A stretch of DNA of 64,000 nucleotides from Fusobacterium sp. Lineage in GTDB: Bacteria; Fusobacteriota; Fusobacteriia; Fusobacteriales; Fusobacteriaceae. Shown here in pieces: positions 42,813 to 50,507 of the stretch. The notes under the pieces are model-generated. The model saw only the letters and a program-made list of their open reading frames with translations. It was not told where the DNA came from and searched no databases. The stretch's first letter is position 1. Each line of letters starts with the position of its first letter. The position numbers and the translations under genes were made by a program. The stretch covers positions 8,512 to 72,511 of the forward strand of contig DXWL01000007.1 of the NCBI GenBank assembly GCA_019416865.1. The letters are read 5' to 3'.

Positions 42813-44033
42813 TTATACAAACATCTGTTGTAATAAACCTTTTTTAAATTCTTTTAAGTTTTCTAATTCATCAGATATTTTTTCTATCTTAGTATCAATG
42901 GCTGATAAGAAGTTTGCTATCTTTTTTTGCTCCTCAAGACAAGAAATATAAACTTTTATTTTCCCAAGTTCTGTTTGATTTATACTTGCTTGACTTACAG
43001 CTTTATTACACAACTTTTCAAATAATTTTTTATATTTTCTTTCTGTCAAGATATAATAAAGATATTTAGAACATAGATTTTTATTAAATACTATTCTTAA
43101 TAAATTCATTCCATGATATAAATCATAGTTTTTATCTATATAAGCAATCTTACCAATATGTTCAACACTATTAATATTACTAAATAATAAATCTCCGATA
43201 TTTAATTTATGTTCATCTATATTTTTATCTGTTGTTATATATCCAACTTTTTCTAAATTTATTTTTCCACTAGAAATAGTTTCTATTCTGGTAACTTTAT
43301 ATCCTATTCCATCAAAGTTTTGGTTTAAAGAAATTCCATTAGAAATACTTTCTGTTAAATCTTTTAGTTTCTTCTCTTCCCATTCTGGATAATTATTCCC
43401 ATTTTCATCTTTAAATTTCAATTCTTGATTAAATATTTTCTGCATTATTCCTTTTTTATATTCATTAAATAGGTTTAATTTTTCTTCTGTAATAGATATT
43501 TTTTTATCTATATTTAAAAGAAAATCGGCTATCTTTTGCTGTTCACTAAAAATTGGTAATTTTATAATAGTATTTTTTAATGTCTGAAGTGATAAATTTT
43601 TAATAGTTGTTCCTGTCAATTCTTGAAAAAAATATGATTGTATTTTTGTAGTTTTTAATAAATTTAGCAAAAAATATTTATTACTTTCATCTTTTAAGTT
43701 AATATACCCACAGCTCTTTCCTAAAATAACTTTTTCATAATTATAATAACCTAAATTTCCAATAGTTCCATTTATAGAAATTAAAATAGTATTATTATTT
43801 AATGAAAGTTTATATTTATTATATTCTTCTTCATCTATTTTTTTAGTTGTTTCATTAATAAAAACTTTATTATCTTTTATATTGTTACCATTGATAAAAA
43901 AGTATTCTCCATTATCAGAATAATTTGGTGTGCTATGTATTCCATCGCCTATTTTATTACTTAATTCATTTAATTTCTTTTCTTCCCATTCATCAGTAAA
44001 TTCTTTAAATCTTAATTTAGGTACATTTCTCAT
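42813..44033 (-). CDS. hsdS: Type I restriction enzyme specificity subunit
   Basis: A 406-residue S subunit with two target-recognition domains (about 1-160 and 205-360), each followed by a conserved helix: FSEQQKIADFLLNIDKKISITEEKLNLFNEYKKGIMQKIF and LEEQKKIANFLSAIDTKIEKISDELENLKEFKKGLLQQMF. It determines the bipartite DNA site recognised by the HsdRMS complex; the recognition sequence cannot be read from the protein. It is separated from hsdM by 485 bp containing a 56-aa ORF and the candidate toxin-antitoxin locus. The ribosome-binding site is AAAGGT, weaker than usual. Confidence 0.96.
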   Translation of the reverse strand: MRNVPKLRFKEFTDEWEEKKLNELSNKIGDGIHSTPNYSDNGEYFFINGNNIKDNKVFINETTKKIDEEEYNKYKLSLNNNTILISINGTIGNLGYYNYEKVILGKSCGYINLKDESNKYFLLNLLKTTKIQSYFFQELTGTTIKNLSLQTLKNTIIKLPIFSEQQKIADFLLNIDKKISITEEKLNLFNEYKKGIMQKIFNQELKFKDENGNNYPEWEEKKLKDLTESISNGISLNQNFDGIGYKVTRIETISSGKINLEKVGYITTDKNIDEHKLNIGDLLFSNINSVEHIGKIAYIDKNYDLYHGMNLLRIVFNKNLCSKYLYYILTERKYKKLFEKLCNKAVSQASINQTELGKIKVYISCLEEQKKIANFLSAIDTKIEKISDELENLKEFKKGLLQQMFV

Positions 44034-44058
44034 AATTTATCTTACCTTTCACTTTTAT

Positions 44059-44087
44059 TTGATTTTTTTTATTTAGTATGATATCAT
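44059..44087 (+). promoter_or_regulatory. Promoter of the candidate antitoxin RNA
   Basis: TTGATT (44059-44064), a 17-bp spacer and TATCAT (44082-44087). It points away from hsdS, and no ORF follows within the short transcript it would start. Confidence 0.65.
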
Positions 44088-44093
44088 TTAATT

Positions 44094-44158
44094 AAGAAAC
44101 ACCCAGTGTGATAAGTCCAAAAGAGAGAATAGTTTTAACTATTCTCTTTTTATTTTTT
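44094..44158 (+). ncRNA. Candidate antitoxin small RNA (type I toxin-antitoxin)
   Basis: A short RNA of about 62-65 nt predicted from the promoter at 44059-44087 and the terminator at 44124-44158 (AGAGAATAGT, 4-nt loop, ACTATTCTCT, T-rich tail). Its 5' part, CCCAGTGTGATAA (44102-44114), is the perfect reverse complement of 44209-44221, in the translation-initiation region of the toxin mRNA just downstream. There is no ORF inside. Antisense repression of the toxin is inference from architecture. Confidence 0.6.
44124..44158 (+). terminator. Terminator of the candidate antitoxin RNA
   Basis: A 10-bp perfect stem AGAGAATAGT / ACTATTCTCT with loop TTTA and a long T tract. Confidence 0.9.
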
Positions 44159-44159
44159 G

Positions 44160-44168
44160 TGTTATAAT
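44160..44168 (+). promoter_or_regulatory. Extended -10 promoter of the candidate toxin mRNA
   Basis: A perfect extended -10, TGTTATAAT. The -35 is poor, as is usual for extended -10 promoters. The expected start is about 44174-44176. Confidence 0.7.
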
Positions 44169-44180
44169 AACTTCGGGAAA

Positions 44181-44207
44181 CCTTCCCTAGAAAGGAAGGC
44201 GAAGATT
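44181..44207 (+). promoter_or_regulatory. Toxin mRNA 5' hairpin hiding the ribosome-binding site
   Basis: CCTTCC (44181-44186) pairs perfectly with GGAAGG (44194-44199), which is the Shine-Dalgarno sequence. Next to it, CGAAGATT (44200-44207) is perfectly complementary to AATCTTCG at 44292-44299, just after the toxin stop codon, so the mRNA can fold back on itself. Confidence 0.6.
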
Positions 44208-44228
44208 ATTATCACACTGGGAATACTT

Positions 44229-44291
44229 ATGTTGGTTGTTTTGTTAGGCTTGATTGCTTTTGTAATCTGGTTTGACCATCTGACTAAGTAA
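44229..44291 (+). CDS. Candidate hydrophobic type I toxin peptide
   Basis: From ATG at 44229 the frame encodes 20 residues (M-L-V-V-L-L-G-L-I-A-F-V-I-W-F-D-H-L-T-K), almost a pure membrane helix with a charged tail, the form of membrane-acting type I toxins. A GGGA about 6 nt before the ATG is a weak ribosome-binding site. The strong AAGGAAGG (44192-44199) instead suits an in-frame ATT at 44205, which would add I-I-I-T-L-G-I-L (28 aa). No member of a known toxin family is recognised. Its promoter, structured leader, long-range foldback and a complementary upstream RNA all support a regulated toxin. The locus lies antisense to the hsd operon between hsdM and hsdS. Confidence 0.55.
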   Translation: MLVVLLGLIAFVIWFDHLTK

Positions 44292-44299
44292 AATCTTCG

Positions 44300-44327
44300 G
44301 GGTAAGGATTGGACACCCTTGCCCTTT
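44300..44327 (+). terminator. 3' hairpin of the candidate toxin mRNA
   Basis: GGGTAAGG (44300-44307) and CCTTGCCC (44317-44324) pair with one G-U, followed by TTT. The short T run makes it a weak terminator, but it may protect the 3' end. Confidence 0.55.
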
Positions 44328-44337
44328 CCCTAAAAAA

Positions 44338-44508
44338 TTATTCTTTTATTAATTTCTCTTGAAGAAATTGAGTTTTCAATTCTTCTAACTTCAAATAAAA
44401 TTTTCTTTCGTCTTCTGACTTTGAATTTTCTACCAGTTCATTTACATCAAATGATGATAGCCCTAATATATATTCATATAAATTATCAGTCTCTTTTAGT
44501 TTTTTCAT
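44338..44508 (-). CDS. 56-aa helical protein between hsdM and hsdS
   Basis: The product is 56 residues, MKKLKETDNLYEYILGLSSF...DERKFYLKLEELKTQFLQEKLIKE, acidic/basic and predicted all-helical. It starts 10 nt after the hsdM stop, with AGG as a modest ribosome-binding site, and ends 30 nt before the toxin gene 3' hairpin. Position suggests it belongs to the restriction operon, perhaps as an HsdM/HsdS accessory or anti-restriction helper; no homologue is recognised. Codon use is as AT-rich as its neighbours. Confidence 0.65.
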   Translation of the reverse strand: MKKLKETDNLYEYILGLSSFDVNELVENSKSEDERKFYLKLEELKTQFLQEKLIKE

Positions 44509-44518
44509 TTTTATTTAC

Positions 44519-46060
44519 CTAAACTATTGGGGCTTTTATACCAAGCTCATCACAGAAACCTTTTATGATATTGTCAACTTCTTTTTCTTCCTCAGAAAGT
44601 TTTTCAATCTTTGATACAACTTCATCAAGATTAATTTCTTCTTCCTCTTCAAAAGTATCAACATATCTAGGGATATTTAGGTTATAATCATTTTCTTCGA
44701 TTTCTTTCATAGAAACTTTTTTAGAATATTTTTCAATCTCTTTTCTATTTCTATATGTAGTAACTATTTTCTCAACATCTTCATCTCTTAAATAGTTTTG
44801 ATTCTTAGATTTTTCAAAATCATTTGAACCATCTATGAATAAAACATCATCTTCAGGTTTTCTATTTTTACGAACTACGATTACACAAGTTGGAATTGAT
44901 GTTCCATAAAATATATTTGCAGGAAGCCCTATGATTGCATCTATATAATTTTTTTCTTTTAATAAATATTTTCTTATTACTCCTTCACTTGCTCCTCTGA
45001 ATAATACTCCATGAGGAACTATTACAGCCATTGTTCCATTATTATCAAGCTGATAAATCATATGCTGAATAAATGCAAAATCTGCCTTAGAACTTGGAGC
45101 TAATTTTCCATAAGAAGCAAATCTTTCATCAGATAAAAAACTATCATCTGCACTCCATTTTTGTGAAAATGGAGGATTTGCAACAACTATATCAAATCTT
45201 TTATCTAAATGCTGTGGATCTTCTAAAGTATTCCCCTGTTTAATTTCAAAATCGTTAAACTTTACACCATGAAGTATCATATTCATACGAGCAAGGTTAT
45301 ATGTTGTAGTATTTAATTCCTGTCCATAAAAACTTGATACATCTGTATATCTTGCAACTTTTAAAAGCAGAGAACCTGAACCACAAGTAGGGTCGTAAGC
45401 TGATTTTACTTTTTCTTTTCCTGTTGTAGTTATCATTGCAAGAAGTTTTGAAGCCTGTGCAGGTGTATAGAACTCTCCAGCTTTTTTTCCTGCATTACTT
45501 GCAAACTGTCCAATTAGATATTCATAAGCATTTCCTAAAACATCCATTTCCGTATCTTCAAAATTAAAATTAATGTCATTCAAATGTTTTATAACTTCAG
45601 AAATCATTCTATTTTTATCATCAACAGTTTTTCCAAGTTTTAAAGATGTTAAATCCACATCTCCAAACAGTCCTGCAAAATCATCATTACTTGCTTGTCC
45701 GTTTGTAGAATCTTCTATATATTTAAGAGCAAGTCCCAAATCTTCAATTATAAATTCTCCATTTTTGGCTCTCTTTGCAAGATTTCCAAAAAGATATTTA
45801 GGCTCTATAAAATATCCGATTCCCCCTACACAGTAATCTCTTACCGCTTCAATATATTCCTCTTTTCCATCTATATCTTCAAATTTCATATTATCTTCAG
45901 ATAATATATCATTTCCTGTTTTTTCAATTTTTTCTGATAAAAACTTAAAGAATATAAGTCCTAGTATATAGTTTCTGAATTCATCAGCCCCCATATTTCC
46001 TCTAAGTTCATTGGCTATTGCCCATAATCTTTTTTCTAATTCTGCTTGATGTTCTGACAT
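44519..46060 (-). CDS. hsdM: Type I restriction enzyme modification subunit
   Basis: A 513-residue adenine-N6 methyltransferase. An N-terminal helical HsdM_N domain precedes the catalytic domain with the AdoMet motif YDPTCGSGSLLLKVA and the catalytic NPPF (VANPPFSQKW). GEFYTPAQASKLLAMI is also characteristic. It forms M2S for methylation and R2M2S for cleavage with the neighbouring gene products. AGGGGG precedes the ATG, and the hsdR stop lies 12 nt upstream. All motifs appear intact. Confidence 0.97.
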   Translation of the reverse strand: MSEHQAELEKRLWAIANELRGNMGADEFRNYILGLIFFKFLSEKIEKTGNDILSEDNMKFEDIDGKEEYIEAVRDYCVGGIGYFIEPKYLFGNLAKRAKNGEFIIEDLGLALKYIEDSTNGQASNDDFAGLFGDVDLTSLKLGKTVDDKNRMISEVIKHLNDINFNFEDTEMDVLGNAYEYLIGQFASNAGKKAGEFYTPAQASKLLAMITTTGKEKVKSAYDPTCGSGSLLLKVARYTDVSSFYGQELNTTTYNLARMNMILHGVKFNDFEIKQGNTLEDPQHLDKRFDIVVANPPFSQKWSADDSFLSDERFASYGKLAPSSKADFAFIQHMIYQLDNNGTMAVIVPHGVLFRGASEGVIRKYLLKEKNYIDAIIGLPANIFYGTSIPTCVIVVRKNRKPEDDVLFIDGSNDFEKSKNQNYLRDEDVEKIVTTYRNRKEIEKYSKKVSMKEIEENDYNLNIPRYVDTFEEEEEINLDEVVSKIEKLSEEEKEVDNIIKGFCDELGIKAPIV

Positions 46061-46072
46061 TTTTCCCCCTGA

Positions 46073-48880
46073 TTATAATCCTAAAAAATTAAATTTATCT
46101 AAAATATTTTCTATCTTATGCTGAATAGTTTCTATTCTTGGTTTTAGCTTTAATACACTTGGTTTTTTTATAAAAGAATCTTTAATATCTGTATAATCTG
46201 CAGTCTTTTCAGTAAATTCACATTTTTCAATAATGTTATTTACCACATCAAATTTAAGTTCCTCTTCTGTTATCATCTCTTGAATTGCTTTTTCTTTTTC
46301 TTTTTTCAAGAATTTAGCAAGGCTGTCCTCAATATCTTCCTTAGATTCTATTGTAAAAATAGCTCTATTTTCCTCAATAAATTTTTCAAGAAGCTCTCTT
46401 TTATTTCTAAGAGCAGGAATAGAATCCATAGTTTTTAAAATATATTCTACATCTTTGGCAAAAGATTTTTCTTTGCTGTCAAGATTTTTAATTAGAGATA
46501 AAATATATATTACATTAATACTGTCTTTTCTAAGAAGCTCTATCTCAAAATCAATTTCATCTATTACAGAAGTTTTACTTTTATCTGCTTTTCTGCTTCC
46601 AATTAAAGTATCATACATATCTATATATTTACTTTTAAATGATTCAAACTCATCTTTTTTAATATCCAAATCATCAAAATTAAAATTACTAAAAGTTTCA
46701 AGTTTATTCAAAACTCTTAAAATATTTTTGAAAATTTCTATAAAATTAAGTTTATTATCTTCTGTTTCAAGAATATCCATATCTTCTGGAACTTCAACAA
46801 GCTCTTTCATTTTTTCAATATAGCTGTTAATAATTTCTACATATTCACCATAATCTTTCATAAGTACTGTTTCAACTGCATTTTCATCAGAAAATAGTTT
46901 TATAGCTTCGTCTGTTCTCTTTTTAAGATTTCTGAAACAAACTATATTTCCATGTGATTTATTAACATTTAAAATTCTGTTAGTTCTTGAATATGCCTGA
47001 ATAAGTCCGTGATACTTTAGATTTTTATCAACATACAAAGTATTTAAATATTTGCTGTCAAATCCTGTAAGAAACATATTTACAACAAGAAGAATATCTA
47101 TTTTTCTCTCTTTTACTTTTTTAGATATATCTATAAAGTAGCTGTTAAATCCATTGTCTTGATTAAGGTTAAAGTTATCCCCAAACATTTTATTATAATC
47201 TGCAACCATTTCATCAAGATATTCTCTTGGGTGTCTGCACTCGTTTCCTTCAACTTCAAAAGTTCCCTCATCATTTGCAAGATCAGAGTTTGCCTCATAT
47301 GTAAATATTGCAGCTATTTTTAAATCTGTATTTTTTTCCTTAAATATTTTATAATATTCAATCAAAGTATCTATATCACTTATAGCAAAAATACTTTGAT
47401 ATTCTCTGTTGGAAGTTTTGGCATTATGATGTTCTAAAATAAAATCAACAATATTTTCCAGTCTTTTTCTATTTGAGAAAACTTCTTTTGTGTCAATACC
47501 ATTTTCTATCATCTCATCTGGAGATAAGTCATCTCCATTTTTATCTTTTATGTTAAATGTAGAATAGTATTCCACAGAAAATCCCAATACATTTTCATCA
47601 TCTATCGCTTCCTTAATTGTGTATTTATGTAGGCACTCATCAAACAGATCTTTTGTTGTTCTATATTTTACAGCATTTTCTGCAAATATAGGTGTTCCTG
47701 TAAATCCAAAAAATTGTTTGTTAGTAAAAAATTCATTTATTCTTGCATGAGTGTCTCCAAATTGTGTTCTGTGGCATTCATCAAAAATAAATACAATTCT
47801 TTTATCTTTTACTTTTTCCATTTGTTTTAAATAATATGGTTTTGAAATTGCATTATTAAGTTTTTGAATAGTAGTAACTGCAACTTTTCCTGTTCCTTTT
47901 ACCATATTAGTAACAAATTCTTGAGTATCTTCAGCCTTGCTGATTGATCCCGGAGAAAAAGCATTAAACTCTTTTGTAGTTTGATAGTCCAAATCTTTTC
48001 TGTCAACACAAAATACAACCTTATCGACTTCATCTAAAGCTGCAAGTATTTGACTTGCTTTAAATGAAGTAAGAGTTTTCCCACTTCCTGTAGTGTGCCA
48101 GATATATCCATTTCTATTTGGATAATCTTTTACTCTTTCAATAATTTTTTCCACTGCATAATACTGATATGGTCTAAGTATCATAAGTGCTTTTAAAGTT
48201 TCATTTGTTACAATATATTTTGTAACCATATTTCCCAGATGTTTTTTATCTAAAAATGTTTTAGTAAAGTCAGTTAATCTATTTTTCTTTAAATTATATT
48301 TATCTGTCCAAGAGAATGTAAATCCATAATTAAGCTCTTTATTATTACTGAAATATCTTGTGTTTTCCTCATTACTGATTACAAAAATTTGAATATATTG
48401 GAATAAAGTTTGATATGAGTATGAGTGTCTTTGATATCTTTGAATCTGGTAAAAAGCTTTTTTAAGTTGAACTGTTTTCTTTTTAAGTTCTATTTGAACC
48501 AAAGGAAGTCCATTTATAAGTATTGTTACATCATATCTATTTTCATACTGCCCTTTTACAGTTATTTGGTTTGTAACTTGAAAAATATTTTTTTCAGGCT
48601 CTTTCATTTCTAAAAAAGAAATATATCTCATCTCTCCATTATCTGTTAAAAGCTCAAATTTATCTCTTAATTTTTTAGATTTTTCAAAAACAGTTCCCCC
48701 AGCAAGATGAATAAGGATTTTTGAAAACTCTTCTTGTGATAATTTTATATTATTAAATTTTTCAAGTTGTTCTTTGAAATTTTTTATAAGAGATTCCTCA
48801 TCTTTCACATCTATAATTTCATATCCTTGTTGCGAAAGTTGTTGAATCAAATTTTTTTCTAACTCTTGCTCAGAAATCAT
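46073..48880 (-). CDS. hsdR: Type I restriction enzyme endonuclease/translocase subunit
   Basis: A 935-residue R subunit. The N-terminal nuclease domain has the PD-(D/E)xK-type core NGLPLVQIELKKKT (about residues 127-140). The SF2 motor follows, with Walker A WHTTGSGKTLTSFKA, DECHR (motif II), FTGTPIF, and motif VI region QAYSRTNRIL. The C-terminal helical domain contacts HsdM. GGGGG precedes the ATG. It is the first gene of the leftward operon hsdR-hsdM-56aa-hsdS-NUDIX. All catalytic motifs are present, so the system is probably functional. Confidence 0.97.
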   Translation of the reverse strand: MISEQELEKNLIQQLSQQGYEIIDVKDEESLIKNFKEQLEKFNNIKLSQEEFSKILIHLAGGTVFEKSKKLRDKFELLTDNGEMRYISFLEMKEPEKNIFQVTNQITVKGQYENRYDVTILINGLPLVQIELKKKTVQLKKAFYQIQRYQRHSYSYQTLFQYIQIFVISNEENTRYFSNNKELNYGFTFSWTDKYNLKKNRLTDFTKTFLDKKHLGNMVTKYIVTNETLKALMILRPYQYYAVEKIIERVKDYPNRNGYIWHTTGSGKTLTSFKASQILAALDEVDKVVFCVDRKDLDYQTTKEFNAFSPGSISKAEDTQEFVTNMVKGTGKVAVTTIQKLNNAISKPYYLKQMEKVKDKRIVFIFDECHRTQFGDTHARINEFFTNKQFFGFTGTPIFAENAVKYRTTKDLFDECLHKYTIKEAIDDENVLGFSVEYYSTFNIKDKNGDDLSPDEMIENGIDTKEVFSNRKRLENIVDFILEHHNAKTSNREYQSIFAISDIDTLIEYYKIFKEKNTDLKIAAIFTYEANSDLANDEGTFEVEGNECRHPREYLDEMVADYNKMFGDNFNLNQDNGFNSYFIDISKKVKERKIDILLVVNMFLTGFDSKYLNTLYVDKNLKYHGLIQAYSRTNRILNVNKSHGNIVCFRNLKKRTDEAIKLFSDENAVETVLMKDYGEYVEIINSYIEKMKELVEVPEDMDILETEDNKLNFIEIFKNILRVLNKLETFSNFNFDDLDIKKDEFESFKSKYIDMYDTLIGSRKADKSKTSVIDEIDFEIELLRKDSINVIYILSLIKNLDSKEKSFAKDVEYILKTMDSIPALRNKRELLEKFIEENRAIFTIESKEDIEDSLAKFLKKEKEKAIQEMITEEELKFDVVNNIIEKCEFTEKTADYTDIKDSFIKKPSVLKLKPRIETIQHKIENILDKFNFLGL

Positions 48881-48976
48881 AAACTTTCCCCCTTATAAAG
48901 TTTTTACTATCCTCATTTTAACATATTTTAAATATATTTTTAAGAAGGATTTAAAACAATTTAGCTAAATAGATAC

Positions 48977-49008
48977 AAAAACAGAGTGATGAATTCACCA
49001 CTCTGTTT
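48977..49008 (-). terminator. Terminator of the alr operon
   Basis: ACAGAGTG (48981-48988) and CACTCTGT (48999-49006), with T-rich sequence (AAAAA on the plus strand) after the stem in the leftward direction. Confidence 0.85.
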
Positions 49009-49036
49009 CTGCATATAAAAATATTTTTTAACTCTT

Positions 49037-50101
49037 CTAGTCTACAAGTATTCTTGGTATTCTAGGGCTTAATATTGTAAGAAGTTCATAAACAGCCATA
49101 TTCAGTGTAAGATTTATAAGAGATGGATTTGGATAAAAAATAACCTTATCCCCCTCTTTTATGCTGCTGTCAACCTCAATAAAAGTATTATCCATTGTAA
49201 TTAGAGTAATAGGAAACTCTTTATTATTTATCAGGCACTTTGTTTTTTCGTTAAGTTTTAAAAGCCCGTCCCCATAACCTATTTTTATTTTGGCAGTGTA
49301 TCTGCAATCTCCTGCTCCTATATCTGATTTCAGATTATATGCAAGATAAGAAGAGTTTTCCAAATTTCTTATCCCTGCCACTTGACTTTCAAGAGTAAAA
49401 ACTTGTTTCAGATTTTTATCAAAAAATCCCTCTTCCTGAAGCCCATAAATAAGCATACCTGCTCTTATATGAGTGGTAAAATCAAGAGAGCCAAAATTTT
49501 CCACAGCTGCACTATTTTGCAGATGTACAACTTCAAATCTCTCTCTTCCCAAAAGAGATACAATCTCTCTGAATTTTTCTATTATCTCAATTCCCTCTTC
49601 ATAATTTACAGAGAAAAGGTGAGAATAAATCCCTGCAAAATACAGGTTATTTTTCTCAATATATTCTTTTAATTTTTCAATATCTCTTATCTCAATCCCA
49701 TTTCTTCCAAAACCAAAATCTATCTTAATCTGTATTTTTTTGCTTGGAACACCAAATTTAAGAGCTTCTTCAAGCTCCTCGAAAGTATTTGCAGTCATAC
49801 AAAAAGCTTCATTGTTTTTTATAATATCCAAAGAATCCTGCCCTATACTTTCAAAAATCAAAATTTTGCTGTCAGCAAGAGTTTTCTCTGAAAGAATTTT
49901 TTCAGCTTCAACAAGACGAGCAACAGCAAACTCCTTATATCCATGTTTGTAAAGAGTTTTTGTAACAAGATTTATATCGTGTCCATAGGCATTGGATTTT
50001 ACTACAGCCAAAACTCTTTTTTCAAACTTAGAAGTAAGATAGTTCATATTATGTATTAGATTTCCTTCAGAAACCATAATTTTTGTTGAATGTATTGTCA
50101 T
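49037..50101 (-). CDS. alr: Alanine racemase
   Basis: Makes D-alanine for peptidoglycan with PLP. The PLP-lysine region VLAVVKSNAYGHD lies near residue 35. HLQNSAAVENF, THIRAGMLIYG and the catalytic-Tyr region KIKIGYGDGL are all present, and 354 aa is a normal length. The ATG at 50101 has GGGAG 8 nt upstream; a TTG two codons earlier is too close to that ribosome-binding site. It is preceded 20 nt upstream by a small lipoprotein gene on the same strand, so the two are probably co-transcribed. Confidence 0.96.
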   Translation of the reverse strand: MTIHSTKIMVSEGNLIHNMNYLTSKFEKRVLAVVKSNAYGHDINLVTKTLYKHGYKEFAVARLVEAEKILSEKTLADSKILIFESIGQDSLDIIKNNEAFCMTANTFEELEEALKFGVPSKKIQIKIDFGFGRNGIEIRDIEKLKEYIEKNNLYFAGIYSHLFSVNYEEGIEIIEKFREIVSLLGRERFEVVHLQNSAAVENFGSLDFTTHIRAGMLIYGLQEEGFFDKNLKQVFTLESQVAGIRNLENSSYLAYNLKSDIGAGDCRYTAKIKIGYGDGLLKLNEKTKCLINNKEFPITLITMDNTFIEVDSSIKEGDKVIFYPNPSLINLTLNMAVYELLTILSPRIPRILVD

Positions 50102-50121
50102 AACCAAATCTCCCTAATCTA

Positions 50122-50301
50122 TTAAAAGAATCTAAATCCTGCTCCTATTCCCCCTGTTATATAAGGTCTTACAGGAACTTTTCTCGTAAAGTCAACTCCC
50201 AGTCCCACACCTATTCCTGCTCCAGCTCTTGGAGTTACTCTTGTACACCCTGAAAATACAAGAACTGCTGCAAGAAGAAAAAACATAACTAATTTTTTCA
50301 T
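50122..50301 (-). CDS. Small Gly-rich lipoprotein
   Basis: A 59-residue protein: signal LVMFFLLAAVLVFSGC (lipobox F-S-G-C, lipid Cys19) and a 40-residue Gly-rich mature part (GAGIGVGLGVDFTRKVPVRP, then GGIGAGFRFF). GGGAGG stands 6 nt before the ATG. It resembles short Gly-rich envelope lipoproteins, but no family is recognised. It sits directly before alr on the same strand. Function is unknown. Confidence 0.8.
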   Translation of the reverse strand: MKKLVMFFLLAAVLVFSGCTRVTPRAGAGIGVGLGVDFTRKVPVRPYITGGIGAGFRFF

Positions 50302-50507
50302 AAAATGCCTCCCAAAATTAAACTCATATATAGATAGTATAACCTTAAACCTCTCCCTAATGCAAGAAATGATATCTTATTTTCTTATATTTTTTTAAAA
50401 AATTTGATGTACAACCTATTTTTATGATAAAATATAGAATAGCGACAAAGAAAAAATTATCAACAAATATTAGGCTTTAAAAGAAACTAGGATTAAAAGG
50501 TGGTAAT

